From: Modestobacter sp. VKM Ac-2985
Lineage (GTDB): Bacteria > Actinomycetota > Actinomycetes > Mycobacteriales > Geodermatophilaceae
Reading direction: 5' to 3'
DNA: 64,000 nucleotides
Assembly: GCF_026967925.1 (NCBI RefSeq)
Contig: NZ_JAPVBI010000002.1
Coordinates: 1,107,628 to 1,171,627 of the forward strand
A program made the translations under genes and the position numbers. A model generated the notes under the pieces. The model searched no databases, was not told the DNA's origin, and saw only the letters and a program-made list of their open reading frames with translations. Positions 28,150-35,142 of this stretch are shown here, piece by piece. Within the stretch, counting starts at the first letter, position 1. Each line of letters opens with the position of its first letter.

Positions 28150-30216
28150 GTGGCGATGCAGCGGGTCGACGACGAGCGGGTGCGGCAGGGCGTCGTCGAG
28201 GGGCCGACCGGGCCGGAGGCCGTGCTGGCGGGCCTGGACGAGCAGCAGCGGGCCGCGGCCGAGGCCGTGCGCGGGCCGGTGTGCATCCTCGCCGGCGCCG
28301 GGACGGGCAAGACCCGCACCATCACCCACCGGATCGCCTATGGCGTGCACCTGGGCGAGTACGTCCCCGAGCAGGTGCTCGCGGTGACCTTCACCGCCCG
28401 CGCGGCCGGCGAGCTGCGGGGCCGGCTGTCGGCGCTGGGCGTCGGCGGGGTCCAGGCGCGCACCTTCCACGCCGCGGCGATGCGCCAGCTGCGGTACTTC
28501 GCGCCGCGCGTGCTCGGCGGGCCGATGCCCGAGCTGATCGAGAACAAGCTGCGCGTCGTCGCCGGGGCGGCGGCCCGGGCCCGGCTGACCACCGACCGGA
28601 CGAGCCTGCGTGACCTGGCCGGTGAGATCGAGTGGGCCAAGACGACGCTGGCCACCCCGGAGGACTACCCGGCGCGCGCCGCGGCCGCCGCCCGTGACCT
28701 GCCCTTCGACGCCGCCGCCGTCGCCGAGGTGTACCGGCAGTACGAGTCGGCCAAGCAGCGCGACGGCGCCCTGGACTTCGAGGACCTGCTGCTCGTCACC
28801 GCCTACGCGATCGAGGAGCACCGCGACGTCGCCCGCGAGGTGCGCGCCCAGTACCGGCACTTCGTCGTCGACGAGTACCAGGACGTGAACCCGCTGCAGC
28901 AGCGGCTGCTGGACGCCTGGCTGGGCGGCCGGGCCGAGGTCTGCGTCGTCGGCGACCCGAACCAGACGATCTACTCCTTCACCGGCGCCGACCCCGAGTA
29001 CCTGCTGGGCTTCGCCGACCGCTATGGCGACGCCGAGGTGGTCAAGCTCGAGCGTGACTACCGCTCGACCCCGCAGGTCGTCGGGCTGGCGAACAAGCTG
29101 ATCGGCCAGGCTCCGCCACGCAAGGGCCTGCCCGGGCTGCGGCTGCTGGGTCAGCGGGCCGAGGGGCCGGCTCCCCGGTTCGTCGAGCACCCCGACGAGC
29201 CGGCCGAGGCCGCCGCGGTGGCACGGGCCTGTCGGGAGCTCGTCGACGGTGGTCTGCCGGCCAGCGAGATCGCGGTGCTCTTCCGGATCAACGCCCAGTC
29301 GCAGGTGTACGAGTCCGCACTGGCCGACCTCGGGGTGCCCTACGTGCTCAAGGGCGGCGAGCGGTTCTTCGAGCGGCCGGAGATCCGGGAGGCGGTGCTG
29401 CTGCTGCGCGGGGCCGCGGCCGGCGGGAACGACCCCGGCGCACTGGTGCCCGCCGTCCGTGACGTGCTGGCCTCCACCGGCTGGGTGGAGCACCGGCCCC
29501 CTCCCGGTGGCACCGCGCGGGACCGCTGGCAGTCCCTGGCCGCGCTCGTCGACCTCGCCGTGGACCTGGTGGCCGAGCAGCCCACGCTGGACCTGGCCGG
29601 CTTCGTGGCACACCTCGCCGAGCGCGCCAACGCCCAGCACGCCCCCACGGTGCAGGGGGTGACGCTGGCGTCGATGCACGCGGCCAAGGGCCTCGAGTGG
29701 GACGCCGTGTTCGTCGTCGGGTTGGTCGACGGCGTCCTGCCGATCGCCCAGTCGCAGTCCCGTCCCGAGGCGGTCGAGGAGGAGCGCCGGCTGCTGTACG
29801 TGGCGGTCACCCGGGCCCGCGAGCAGCTCACGCTCTCCTGGTCACTGGCCCGCACGCCCGGTGGCCGCCGCTCCCGACCGCGCAGCCGGTTCCTCGACGG
29901 CCTGACGCCGGACGCGGCTGCCACGCCCCGCCGTCCGGCCACGCGGCCGAAGGTCGTCCTCGAGGGCGAGGCGGGGGAGCTGTTCGATCGGTTGCGGACC
30001 TGGCGCAGCGCCACCGCCGCGGCGGCGTCGGTGCCGGCCTACGTCGTCTTCACCGACGCCACCCTCCAGGCCATCGCCGAGACGCGTCCCACCACGGTGC
30101 GCGAGCTGTCGGCGTTGCCCGGTGTGGGGGCCCGCAAGCTGGACCTCTACGGGGTCGAGGTCATCGCGGCCATCGAGGGCCGGCCCGCCCCCGACCAGGG
30201 CGAACACACGTCCTGA
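28150..30216 (+). CDS. uvrD2: UvrD2-type ATP-dependent DNA helicase with HRDC domain
   Basis: This SF1A 3'-5' DNA helicase has 688 residues: Walker A GAGTGKT, VVDEYQDVNPLQQ, GDPNQTIYSFTGAD, HAAKGLEWDAVF and LYVAVTRAREQL. A C-terminal HRDC domain (about 605-680, TLQAIAETRPTTVRELSALPG) identifies it as UvrD2. The mycobacterial enzyme has a tetracysteine zinc module between helicase core and HRDC. No cysteines occur in that linker here. GTG 28150 follows GGGAGG by 8 bp; ATG 28156 is possible. Position before whiB7 is as in mycobacteria. Confidence 0.9.
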   Translation: MAMQRVDDERVRQGVVEGPTGPEAVLAGLDEQQRAAAEAVRGPVCILAGAGTGKTRTITHRIAYGVHLGEYVPEQVLAVTFTARAAGELRGRLSALGVGGVQARTFHAAAMRQLRYFAPRVLGGPMPELIENKLRVVAGAAARARLTTDRTSLRDLAGEIEWAKTTLATPEDYPARAAAAARDLPFDAAAVAEVYRQYESAKQRDGALDFEDLLLVTAYAIEEHRDVAREVRAQYRHFVVDEYQDVNPLQQRLLDAWLGGRAEVCVVGDPNQTIYSFTGADPEYLLGFADRYGDAEVVKLERDYRSTPQVVGLANKLIGQAPPRKGLPGLRLLGQRAEGPAPRFVEHPDEPAEAAAVARACRELVDGGLPASEIAVLFRINAQSQVYESALADLGVPYVLKGGERFFERPEIREAVLLLRGAAAGGNDPGALVPAVRDVLASTGWVEHRPPPGGTARDRWQSLAALVDLAVDLVAEQPTLDLAGFVAHLAERANAQHAPTVQGVTLASMHAAKGLEWDAVFVVGLVDGVLPIAQSQSRPEAVEEERRLLYVAVTRAREQLTLSWSLARTPGGRRSRPRSRFLDGLTPDAAATPRRPATRPKVVLEGEAGELFDRLRTWRSATAAAASVPAYVVFTDATLQAIAETRPTTVRELSALPGVGARKLDLYGVEVIAAIEGRPAPDQGEHTS

Positions 30217-30226
30217 GGAATCTCGG

Positions 30227-30265
30227 TTAATTCGATTGACCCGTCTCCGGCAGCTCCCCTAGCCT
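30227..30265 (+). promoter_or_regulatory. whiB7 promoter with AT-rich WhiB7 site
   Basis: The -35 TTGACC (30236-30241) and -10 TAGCCT (30260-30265) are 18 bp apart. An AT-rich patch (GGTTAATTCGA, 30225-30235) abuts the -35 in this otherwise very GC-rich window. This is the known layout of WhiB7-activated, sigma-A promoters, where the AT-hook binds upstream of -35. It implies autoregulation and a transcript starting near 30272. Confidence 0.8.
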
Positions 30266-30366
30266 TCGTGCCACCACCTGGGAGTGATCCAGGACGCACG
30301 ATCCCGCAGCAGACCGCAGGGAGACCGGCCGCCAGGCCGGGCTCCGACCCCGGAAGGAGGGGCCCC

Positions 30367-30723
30367 GTGAACAGCACCGACATCACCACCGCCGGCGTGC
30401 GCAGCGTGACCTCGCCGGCCGTCGTCCTGCGCTGCTCCGGCCCGGCCGAGTGGGTCGTCTCGATGGCGACCGCCGCCGCTCCGCAGCACGGCACCGGTCT
30501 GTCCGTCGCCGGCTCGACCACCGTCCGCCTCCGCGGCCTGGCCGCCGCCGGCACGGCCGGCCTGTCCACCACCGGCGCACGTCTCGGCACCGATGCCCTG
30601 CCGTCCGTCCAGACCACGTCCGTCCAGACCACCGCCCTGAAGGGACACGCCGTCATCGGCGCCCCTGCTCGGCACACCAGCAGCACCCCGGGTGACCTGC
30701 CCCCGGAAGACCCACTGGGCTAG
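30367..30723 (+). CDS. whiB7 leader uORF (118 codons)
   Basis: The frame begins at GTG 30367 with AAGGAGG spaced 6 bp upstream, one of the best ribosome sites in the window. It ends at TAG 30721-30723, 24 bp before the terminator stem. The predicted peptide is rich in Thr, Ala, Ser and Gly with no recognisable domain, so translation itself is probably what matters. The last codons form the 5' arm of a hairpin whose loop holds the stop codon. Most known whiB7 uORFs that I recall are much shorter, so an internal start giving a shorter leader peptide cannot be excluded. Confidence 0.6.
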   Translation: MNSTDITTAGVRSVTSPAVVLRCSGPAEWVVSMATAAAPQHGTGLSVAGSTTVRLRGLAAAGTAGLSTTGARLGTDALPSVQTTSVQTTALKGHAVIGAPARHTSSTPGDLPPEDPLG

Positions 30724-30733
30724 CACAGCCCAG
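30715..30733 (+). repeat. Hairpin enclosing the uORF stop codon
   Basis: CTGGGC (30715-30720) pairs with GCCCAG (30728-30733) around the loop TAGCACA, which contains the uORF stop. A ribosome stalled near the end of the uORF would block this stem, a plausible switch point for the downstream terminator. Confidence 0.6.
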
Positions 30734-30747
30734 CAGGTCCTCCTCGA

Positions 30748-30790
30748 GGCCGCGGAACCCGGACACCGGGTACCGCGGCCTTCGTCTTGT
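30748..30790 (+). terminator. whiB7 leader terminator
   Basis: GGCCGCGG, an AA/TA internal mismatch and CCCGG (30748-30762) pair with CCGGG and CCGCGGCC (30766-30780) around the loop ACA. The T-rich run TTCGTCTTGT follows. It is the strongest intrinsic-terminator shape in the window and lies between uORF and whiB7, as an attenuator should. Confidence 0.8.
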
Positions 30791-30882
30791 CCCACCGTCT
30801 CGACGAGCCTCCGCGGACCCCGGCCACCGGTCGGCGGGGCCCCGTCGACCGGCCGCACAGACGAAGGAAGAGGAGAGCGGCC

Positions 30883-31221
30883 GTGCCGACCACGATCGAC
30901 CCCGCGACGTCCCATCGCCGACCCGGGCTCGACCGCACGCACGTGTCCACCCAGCGGCCGAGCCGGGAGGTCACCCGTCGGGGGCTGCCCTGCCGGGTGC
31001 AGGACCCCGACCTGTGGTTCGCCGAGAGCCCGGCGCGGCTCGAGCAGGCCAAGAGCCTGTGCGGCGAGTGCCCGATCCGGGCCACCTGCCTGGCCGGGGC
31101 GCTCGACCGCGCCGAGCCCTGGGGCGTCTGGGGCGGGGAGATCTTCGACCACGGGGTGGTCATCGCCCGCAAGCGTCCCCGTGGCCGCCCGCCCAAGGCC
31201 CGGACCGAGGCCGCGGCATGA
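30883..31221 (+). CDS. whiB7: WhiB7 transcriptional activator
   Basis: WhiB7 binds the primary sigma factor and AT-rich upstream DNA to switch on intrinsic antibiotic-resistance genes. The 112-residue protein has the four iron-sulfur cysteines (37, 60, 63, 69; C-x22-C-x2-C-x5-C), the GVWGGE turn (81-86) and the C-terminal AT-hook RGRPPK (100-105) that separates WhiB7 from other Wbl proteins. GTG 30883 is preceded by AGGAAGAGGAGAG. Synteny (uvrD2-whiB7-aarF-like) agrees with mycobacteria. Expression should be controlled by the autoregulated promoter and the leader attenuator. Confidence 0.93.
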   Translation: MPTTIDPATSHRRPGLDRTHVSTQRPSREVTRRGLPCRVQDPDLWFAESPARLEQAKSLCGECPIRATCLAGALDRAEPWGVWGGEIFDHGVVIARKRPRGRPPKARTEAAA

Positions 31222-31260
31222 GGCCACAGCACCCGAGCACCCGGCTCCCGCCGGTCCGGC

Positions 31261-31275
31261 GCCCCCACCGGGGGC
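31261..31275 (+). terminator. Hairpin after whiB7
   Basis: GCCCCC (31261-31266) pairs with GGGGGC (31270-31275) around ACC, 39 bp after the whiB7 stop. Weak T content follows, so it is only a candidate terminator. Confidence 0.35.
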
Positions 31276-31343
31276 CACCGGCCACCCGGTGCACCTCCAC
31301 CCGGCCACCGCGCAGCGGTGCCGTCTCACCCTGAGGGAACACC

Positions 31344-31508
31344 ATGTACTCGTTCGACCAAGACCTGACCAGATCCCACATGAACCGGCGGATGGCCGAG
31401 GCAGAGGCCTCCGCCCGGGCCCGCCGGCTGATCACCGCCCGGCGCTGGGCCCGCCGGGCCGAGCGCGCCTCCCAGCGTGCCGCCCGCGCCAGCTCCGCCG
31501 TCTGGTGA
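31344..31508 (+). CDS. Small basic protein (54 aa), function unknown
   Basis: The short frame starts at ATG 31344 with GAGGG about 6 bp upstream and ends at TGA 31508. The peptide begins MYSFDQDLTRSHMNRRMAEA and continues as a strongly basic, Arg/Ala-rich amphipathic helix with RRW and RRAERAS repeats. I recall similar tiny proteins in other actinobacteria but cannot name a family. The good ribosome site and ordered composition argue that it is real. It may be cotranscribed with whiB7, from which a small hairpin separates it. Confidence 0.6.
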   Translation: MYSFDQDLTRSHMNRRMAEAEASARARRLITARRWARRAERASQRAARASSAVW

Positions 31509-31666
31509 CGACGGCGGGGCTCACGCGAGGACCAGAACAGCACCACGGTGCGGCCACCGCCGTCCGTCCCGACCGCGGGGCCGCCGGCTCCCGGTCGGGA
31601 CGGACCCAGCGGCTCCGCTCGAGCCAGGACGCACCTGGCCGCGGTGTCGTCCGTGCGGACGACAGG

Positions 31667-32989
31667 TCAGGCAGCGAAGCCGGGCAGCCACTCCTCGCAG
31701 ACGCCGCGGTAGGGCGCCTCGGCGTCGAGCTGGCAGAGGACGGCGATCGACCCCATCGTCACCCGGTGGATCAGCAGGTAGGCCGGCGGCAGGTTGAGCT
31801 GGCGGCCCAGCCGGCTGGCGTCGCTGCGCGGGTCGCCGATCCGGTTGGCCTGCTCCTGTATCCACGCCCGGTTGAACTGGAACGAGGGGGCCGACACCGG
31901 GGCGAGGAAGGGCAGCAGGAAGTCCAGCACCCCCTGGGCGTCGACCTCGATGGACTCGCGGACGAAGCCCTCGGCGCGCAGGTCGGCCAGCACGTCCTCG
32001 GCGCGGCCCTCCAGTGCCCAGCGGACGAGCCGGCCGATCGGCTCGGGGTGGCCGTCGGGCAACCGGGCGGTGGCACCGAAGTCGATGACCCCCAGCCGCC
32101 CGTCGGGCACCAGCCGGAAGTTGCCCGGGTGCGGGTCGGCGTGCAGCAGCCCGGCGCGCTGCGGCCCGGAGAAGTGCAGCACCGCCATCAGCAGTCCCGC
32201 CCGGTCGCGCTGCTCCCGGGTGCCGTCGGCGATGACCCGGGACAGCGGGACGCCCTCGAGCCACTCGGAGACGATCACCTTCGGCGCACTGGCCACCACC
32301 CGGGGGACGACGATCTGCTCGTCGTCGGCGTAGGCGGCGGCGAACCTCCGCTGGGCGTCGGCCTCCAGCCCGTAGTCCAGTTCCTCCTCCGCACGGGCCT
32401 TGAGCTCGGCGATGAGCGGCTTGACCTCCATGCCGGGGAAGAGCACCGCGAACATCCGGGCGAACCGGGCGAGCTGGTTGAGGTCGGCCATCAGCGCGGT
32501 GCCCGCACCGGGGTACTGGATCTTCACCGCGACGTCCCGGCCGTCCCGCCACGTGGCCCGGTGCACCTGGCCGATGCTGGCCGCCGCGGCCGGGGTGTCG
32601 TCGAAGTCGCGGAACCGCTCCCGCCAGCTGCCGCCCAGTTGCTGGGCGAGCACCGCGTGCACGGTGCGGATCGGCATCGGCGGCGCCGCCTCCTGCAGCT
32701 TGACCAACGCCTCGCGGTAGGGCCCGGCCATCTCCTCGGGCACCGCGGCCTCGAAGATCGACAGCTGCTGGCCCAGCTTCATGGCGCCGCCCTTGAGCTG
32801 CCCGAGGACGGCGAACAGCTGCTCTGCCGTCTGCTGTTGCAGCTCCGCGCTCACGTCCTCCGCATCGCGCCCGGAGAGCCGCTTGCCGATGCCCAGGGTG
32901 GCTCGCCCGGCGGCGCCGAGCGGCAGGGCTGCGAGCCTCGCCGTTCGGGACACCGCCCCCCGCGGGATGTCCCGTCCGGTGTCACTCAC
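31667..32989 (-). CDS. ABC1 (AarF/UbiB/ADCK) atypical kinase
   Basis: The 440-residue protein has the family marks: KxGQ motif in GGAMKLGQQLS, Ala-rich nucleotide loop AAAASIGQVHRA, VAVKIQYPG lysine, HADPHPGN catalytic-like loop and VIDFG metal site. UbiB-family proteins are atypical kinases/ATPases tied to isoprenoid-lipid or quinone metabolism; actinobacteria make menaquinone, so a ubiquinone role is unlikely. The start is GTG 32989, 17 bp after the ThiF-like gene, so the two form an operon on the minus strand, as Rv3197/Rv3196 are neighbours in M. tuberculosis. Its exact target is unknown. Confidence 0.9.
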   Translation of the reverse strand: MSDTGRDIPRGAVSRTARLAALPLGAAGRATLGIGKRLSGRDAEDVSAELQQQTAEQLFAVLGQLKGGAMKLGQQLSIFEAAVPEEMAGPYREALVKLQEAAPPMPIRTVHAVLAQQLGGSWRERFRDFDDTPAAAASIGQVHRATWRDGRDVAVKIQYPGAGTALMADLNQLARFARMFAVLFPGMEVKPLIAELKARAEEELDYGLEADAQRRFAAAYADDEQIVVPRVVASAPKVIVSEWLEGVPLSRVIADGTREQRDRAGLLMAVLHFSGPQRAGLLHADPHPGNFRLVPDGRLGVIDFGATARLPDGHPEPIGRLVRWALEGRAEDVLADLRAEGFVRESIEVDAQGVLDFLLPFLAPVSAPSFQFNRAWIQEQANRIGDPRSDASRLGRQLNLPPAYLLIHRVTMGSIAVLCQLDAEAPYRGVCEEWLPGFAA

Positions 32990-33005
32990 CACACCAGTGT
33001 CCCCT

Positions 33006-34073
33006 CTACGGCGGGGTCGCGCCCCGGCCACCCCCATGACACACGCATCCCGGGTGCGGCGGCCAGCGGCGGAGACGGGGGAGGATGCCGGGCGGGCGCA
33101 GTTCCAGGGTCGCCCCCACGGTCACCGGGTCGTCGCCGCCGTCCAGGTGGGCCAGCACCTGCACGGCGGCGGTCAGGGCAGTCAGCAGGCAGGTGATGGT
33201 CGCGCCACTGGCGGCCGGCTCGACGGCGGCCAGCTGGGCCGCCAGCCGGGGCCACGCCGGGTCGTCGTCCCGCCGCCAGGCATCGGCGCAGCGCAGGCAC
33301 CCGCCGGAGCCGCCCGGCAGGACGAGCGGACCGACGACGCCGGTCTCCTCGCGCACCGTGGCGACCAGGTGTGGCGTGCCCGCCTGCTGCAGGGCCGCAG
33401 ACAGGGGATCGGCGGCCGCCCATGGGCGGCACAGGACCACCAGGTCCGGCGCGCGGTCCGGCGGGAGCGGGCGGAGGTCGGTCAGCGGACTGGCCCGCCG
33501 GACGGCGTCGGCCGCAGCCAGCGCCCGGGGGCGTCCCTCGTCGGCCGCGGTCACCCCACCGACGACGGCGTCCCCGGCGCGGGTGGCGCCCCGGTCCCGG
33601 ACGTGCACCCACCCCACCCCGCTCGCGGCCAGCACCGCCGCGAGCGGGACGCCCACCCGGGTGGCGCCGTCGACGACGACCGCACTCTGCCGGCGGGCAC
33701 GCCACCGCCCGCCCGCGCCCGCCCGGGGAACCGCAGCGGGCAGCTCAAGGCCGGCCCGGGCGACCGCGGCCGGGCCGGGCTCGGCGGCCAGCAGGTCGGC
33801 GGCGGCCAGGTCGTGCAGCAGGCCCGTGCTGCGCAGCCCGGCCAGCAGGTCGTCCACCACGTCACCGGGCACGCCGTCGGCCAGCCACTCGGCACGCACC
33901 GCACGCTCGCTGCGGCGGCCGTCCAGTCTGCGCAGCCGGGCGGCGACCTCGTCCCCGGCCGGCTGGACGCGCAGCCCGTCCCGCCCGTCGACGCCGCCGA
34001 TCTGCAGCAGGTCCGGGTCGAGCCGGAGCAGCGGCGTCGCGGCCGGCAGGAGCGGATGCGGGCTCTCGGTCAT
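33006..34073 (-). CDS. ThiF/E1-like protein with C-terminal cysteine motifs
   Basis: The 355-residue protein resembles the ThiF/E1-like proteins of actinobacteria (Rv3196 position). A winged-helix-like N-terminal region (about 20-110) precedes a Rossmann-like core with VVVDGATRVGVPLAAVLA and HLVATVREETGVVGPLVLPG. Four Cys (259, 262 in GGCLRCAD and 343, 345 in PGCVCHG) would form the zinc site typical of E1-like and cyclodehydratase-partner proteins. The glycine nucleotide loop GxGGLG is degenerate, so adenylation is uncertain. ATG 34073 is chosen by its position before TESPHPLL; an upstream extension lacks family character. The partner gene is the ABC1 kinase. Confidence 0.75.
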   Translation of the reverse strand: MTESPHPLLPAATPLLRLDPDLLQIGGVDGRDGLRVQPAGDEVAARLRRLDGRRSERAVRAEWLADGVPGDVVDDLLAGLRSTGLLHDLAAADLLAAEPGPAAVARAGLELPAAVPRAGAGGRWRARRQSAVVVDGATRVGVPLAAVLAASGVGWVHVRDRGATRAGDAVVGGVTAADEGRPRALAAADAVRRASPLTDLRPLPPDRAPDLVVLCRPWAAADPLSAALQQAGTPHLVATVREETGVVGPLVLPGGSGGCLRCADAWRRDDDPAWPRLAAQLAAVEPAASGATITCLLTALTAAVQVLAHLDGGDDPVTVGATLELRPPGILPRLRRWPPHPGCVCHGGGRGATPP

Positions 34074-34424
34074 CGCAGGGAGCGTGCCAGTGCGGTGGCT
34101 CCGCCCGCAGCCGTCGTCCACAGGTCAGGGACTGCGGCCGCCGGCCTCCTCCCACAACCTGTGGACGGTGCTGTGGACGCGATGTTGACCACCAGGCGTG
34201 TCGCTGTGCACGACCCGGGGGAGCGGGCGGGGACGATGCCCGGCAAGGCCGTACCCCCGGTGCGCTCACCTGCAGGAACGCCCGGTTCCAGCCTGTGGAC
34301 GGAGCGGCCCCGTCCATCGTTCGGGGGACAACCGTCCGCCCCGTGTCCACTGTCCGTGTGCACCTGTCCACGACCGGGTGTCCTCACCCCGGAGGCCCGC
34401 CGTCCGGCCCGATACGGTGCGTGC
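34074..34424. promoter_or_regulatory. Divergent region with CTGTGGAC cluster
   Basis: These 351 bp have no gene. They contain the octamer CTGTGGAC at 34159, 34171 and 34293 and its complement GTCCACAG at 34116, plus two TGTCCAC variants near 34345 and 34366. The octamers overlap the core of actinobacterial DnaA boxes (TTGTCCACA) with one or two mismatches. They could be binding sites for DnaA or another regulator of the divergent genes. Confidence 0.5.
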
Positions 34425-34427
34425 GTG
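34413..34427 (+). promoter_or_regulatory. Leaderless -10 before the YgjP-type peptidase gene
   Basis: TACGGT (34413-34418) lies 6 nt before GTG 34425, with no ribosome site. This fixes the start of the gene. Confidence 0.55.
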
Positions 34428-35048
34428 GAGAAGCGACCTGACCGCGGCGCGCCGGCTGCGTCGACGGCGGTCCCTGCCGTCCGCACGGCGCCCCGCCCGG
34501 TGCCGGAGGTGGAGGTCCGCCGCAGCGCCCGACGACGCCGGACCGTCACGGCCTACCGGGAGAACGGGCGCACCGTGGTGCTCATCCCGGCGGCCTTCAG
34601 TGCTGCCGAGGAACAGCGCTGGGTCGATCAGATGGTCGCCAAGCTGCAGACCCGCGAAGAGCGGCGCCGCCGCACCCTCGGCTCCGACGACGACCTCATG
34701 GCCCGGGCGATGGAACTGTCCCGGGCGCACCTGGACGGGCGGGCGGTGCCGGCCAGCGTCCGCTGGGTGGACAACCAGAACCGGCGCTGGGGGTCCTGCA
34801 CCCCGGCCGACCGCACGATCCGGTTGTCGAGTCGGCTTCGGGGGATGCCGGAGTTCGTCGTCGACTACGTGCTGGTCCACGAGCTGGCCCACCTGCTGGA
34901 GGCGAGCCACGACCAGCGGTTCTGGGCGCTGGTGCACGCCTACCCGCGCGCCGAGCGCGCGCTGGGCTTCCTCGAGGGCGTCGAACACGGCTCCGCTGGC
35001 GACCGGGCAGCCGGCGACGACGAACTGGAGCCCGGCGCCGTCGACTGA
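34425..35048 (+). CDS. YgjP-type (M48-like, DUF45) metallopeptidase
   Basis: The 207-residue protein has the zinc motif VLVHELAHLLEASH (His152, Glu153, His156 with His163 as a further candidate ligand). It also has the family signature VRWVDNQNRRWGSCTPADRTI, typical of YgjP/DUF45 SprT-like peptidases often linked to DNA-protein crosslinks or restriction systems. The basic N-terminus (RRSARRRRT) may bind nucleic acid. GTG 34425 is supported by TACGGT 6 nt upstream. The stop codon runs directly into copy 2 of the nested-hairpin element. Confidence 0.88.
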   Translation: MEKRPDRGAPAASTAVPAVRTAPRPVPEVEVRRSARRRRTVTAYRENGRTVVLIPAAFSAAEEQRWVDQMVAKLQTREERRRRTLGSDDDLMARAMELSRAHLDGRAVPASVRWVDNQNRRWGSCTPADRTIRLSSRLRGMPEFVVDYVLVHELAHLLEASHDQRFWALVHAYPRAERALGFLEGVEHGSAGDRAAGDDELEPGAVD

Positions 35049-35110
35049 AAGACCCCGCTGCCCCCCACCACTCGCACGCTCGTGGCGGGCCCCTGCAGCG
35101 GGGCCGTTCC
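35049..35110 (+). terminator. Nested-hairpin 3' element, copy 2
   Basis: Outer stem CCCCGCTGC (35053-35061) with GCAGCGGGG (35095-35103); inner stem CCAC (35068-35071) with GTGG (35082-35085) around the loop TCGCACGCTC. It starts directly at the stop codon (TGA-AAGACCCC). Both stems differ from copy 1 but keep pairing. It also faces the convergent DUF2342 gene. Confidence 0.75.
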
Positions 35111-35142
35111 CCCGCCACGGGCTCGTGGCGGGGGCCGGGCAG

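Larger units (their letters stand above)
30217..30882 (+). promoter_or_regulatory. whiB7 leader region (attenuator)
   Basis: The 666 bp between uvrD2 and whiB7 hold, in order: the promoter; a hairpin CCGGCC/GGCCGG (30325-30340); a uORF with a perfect Shine-Dalgarno (30367-30723); a hairpin whose loop contains the uORF stop; a strong terminator (30748-30780); and about 90 nt leading to the whiB7 ribosome site. Mycobacterial and Streptomyces whiB7/wblC leaders are known to use a translated uORF plus terminator so that ribosome-targeting antibiotics relieve attenuation. This leader has the same parts. Confidence 0.75.
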
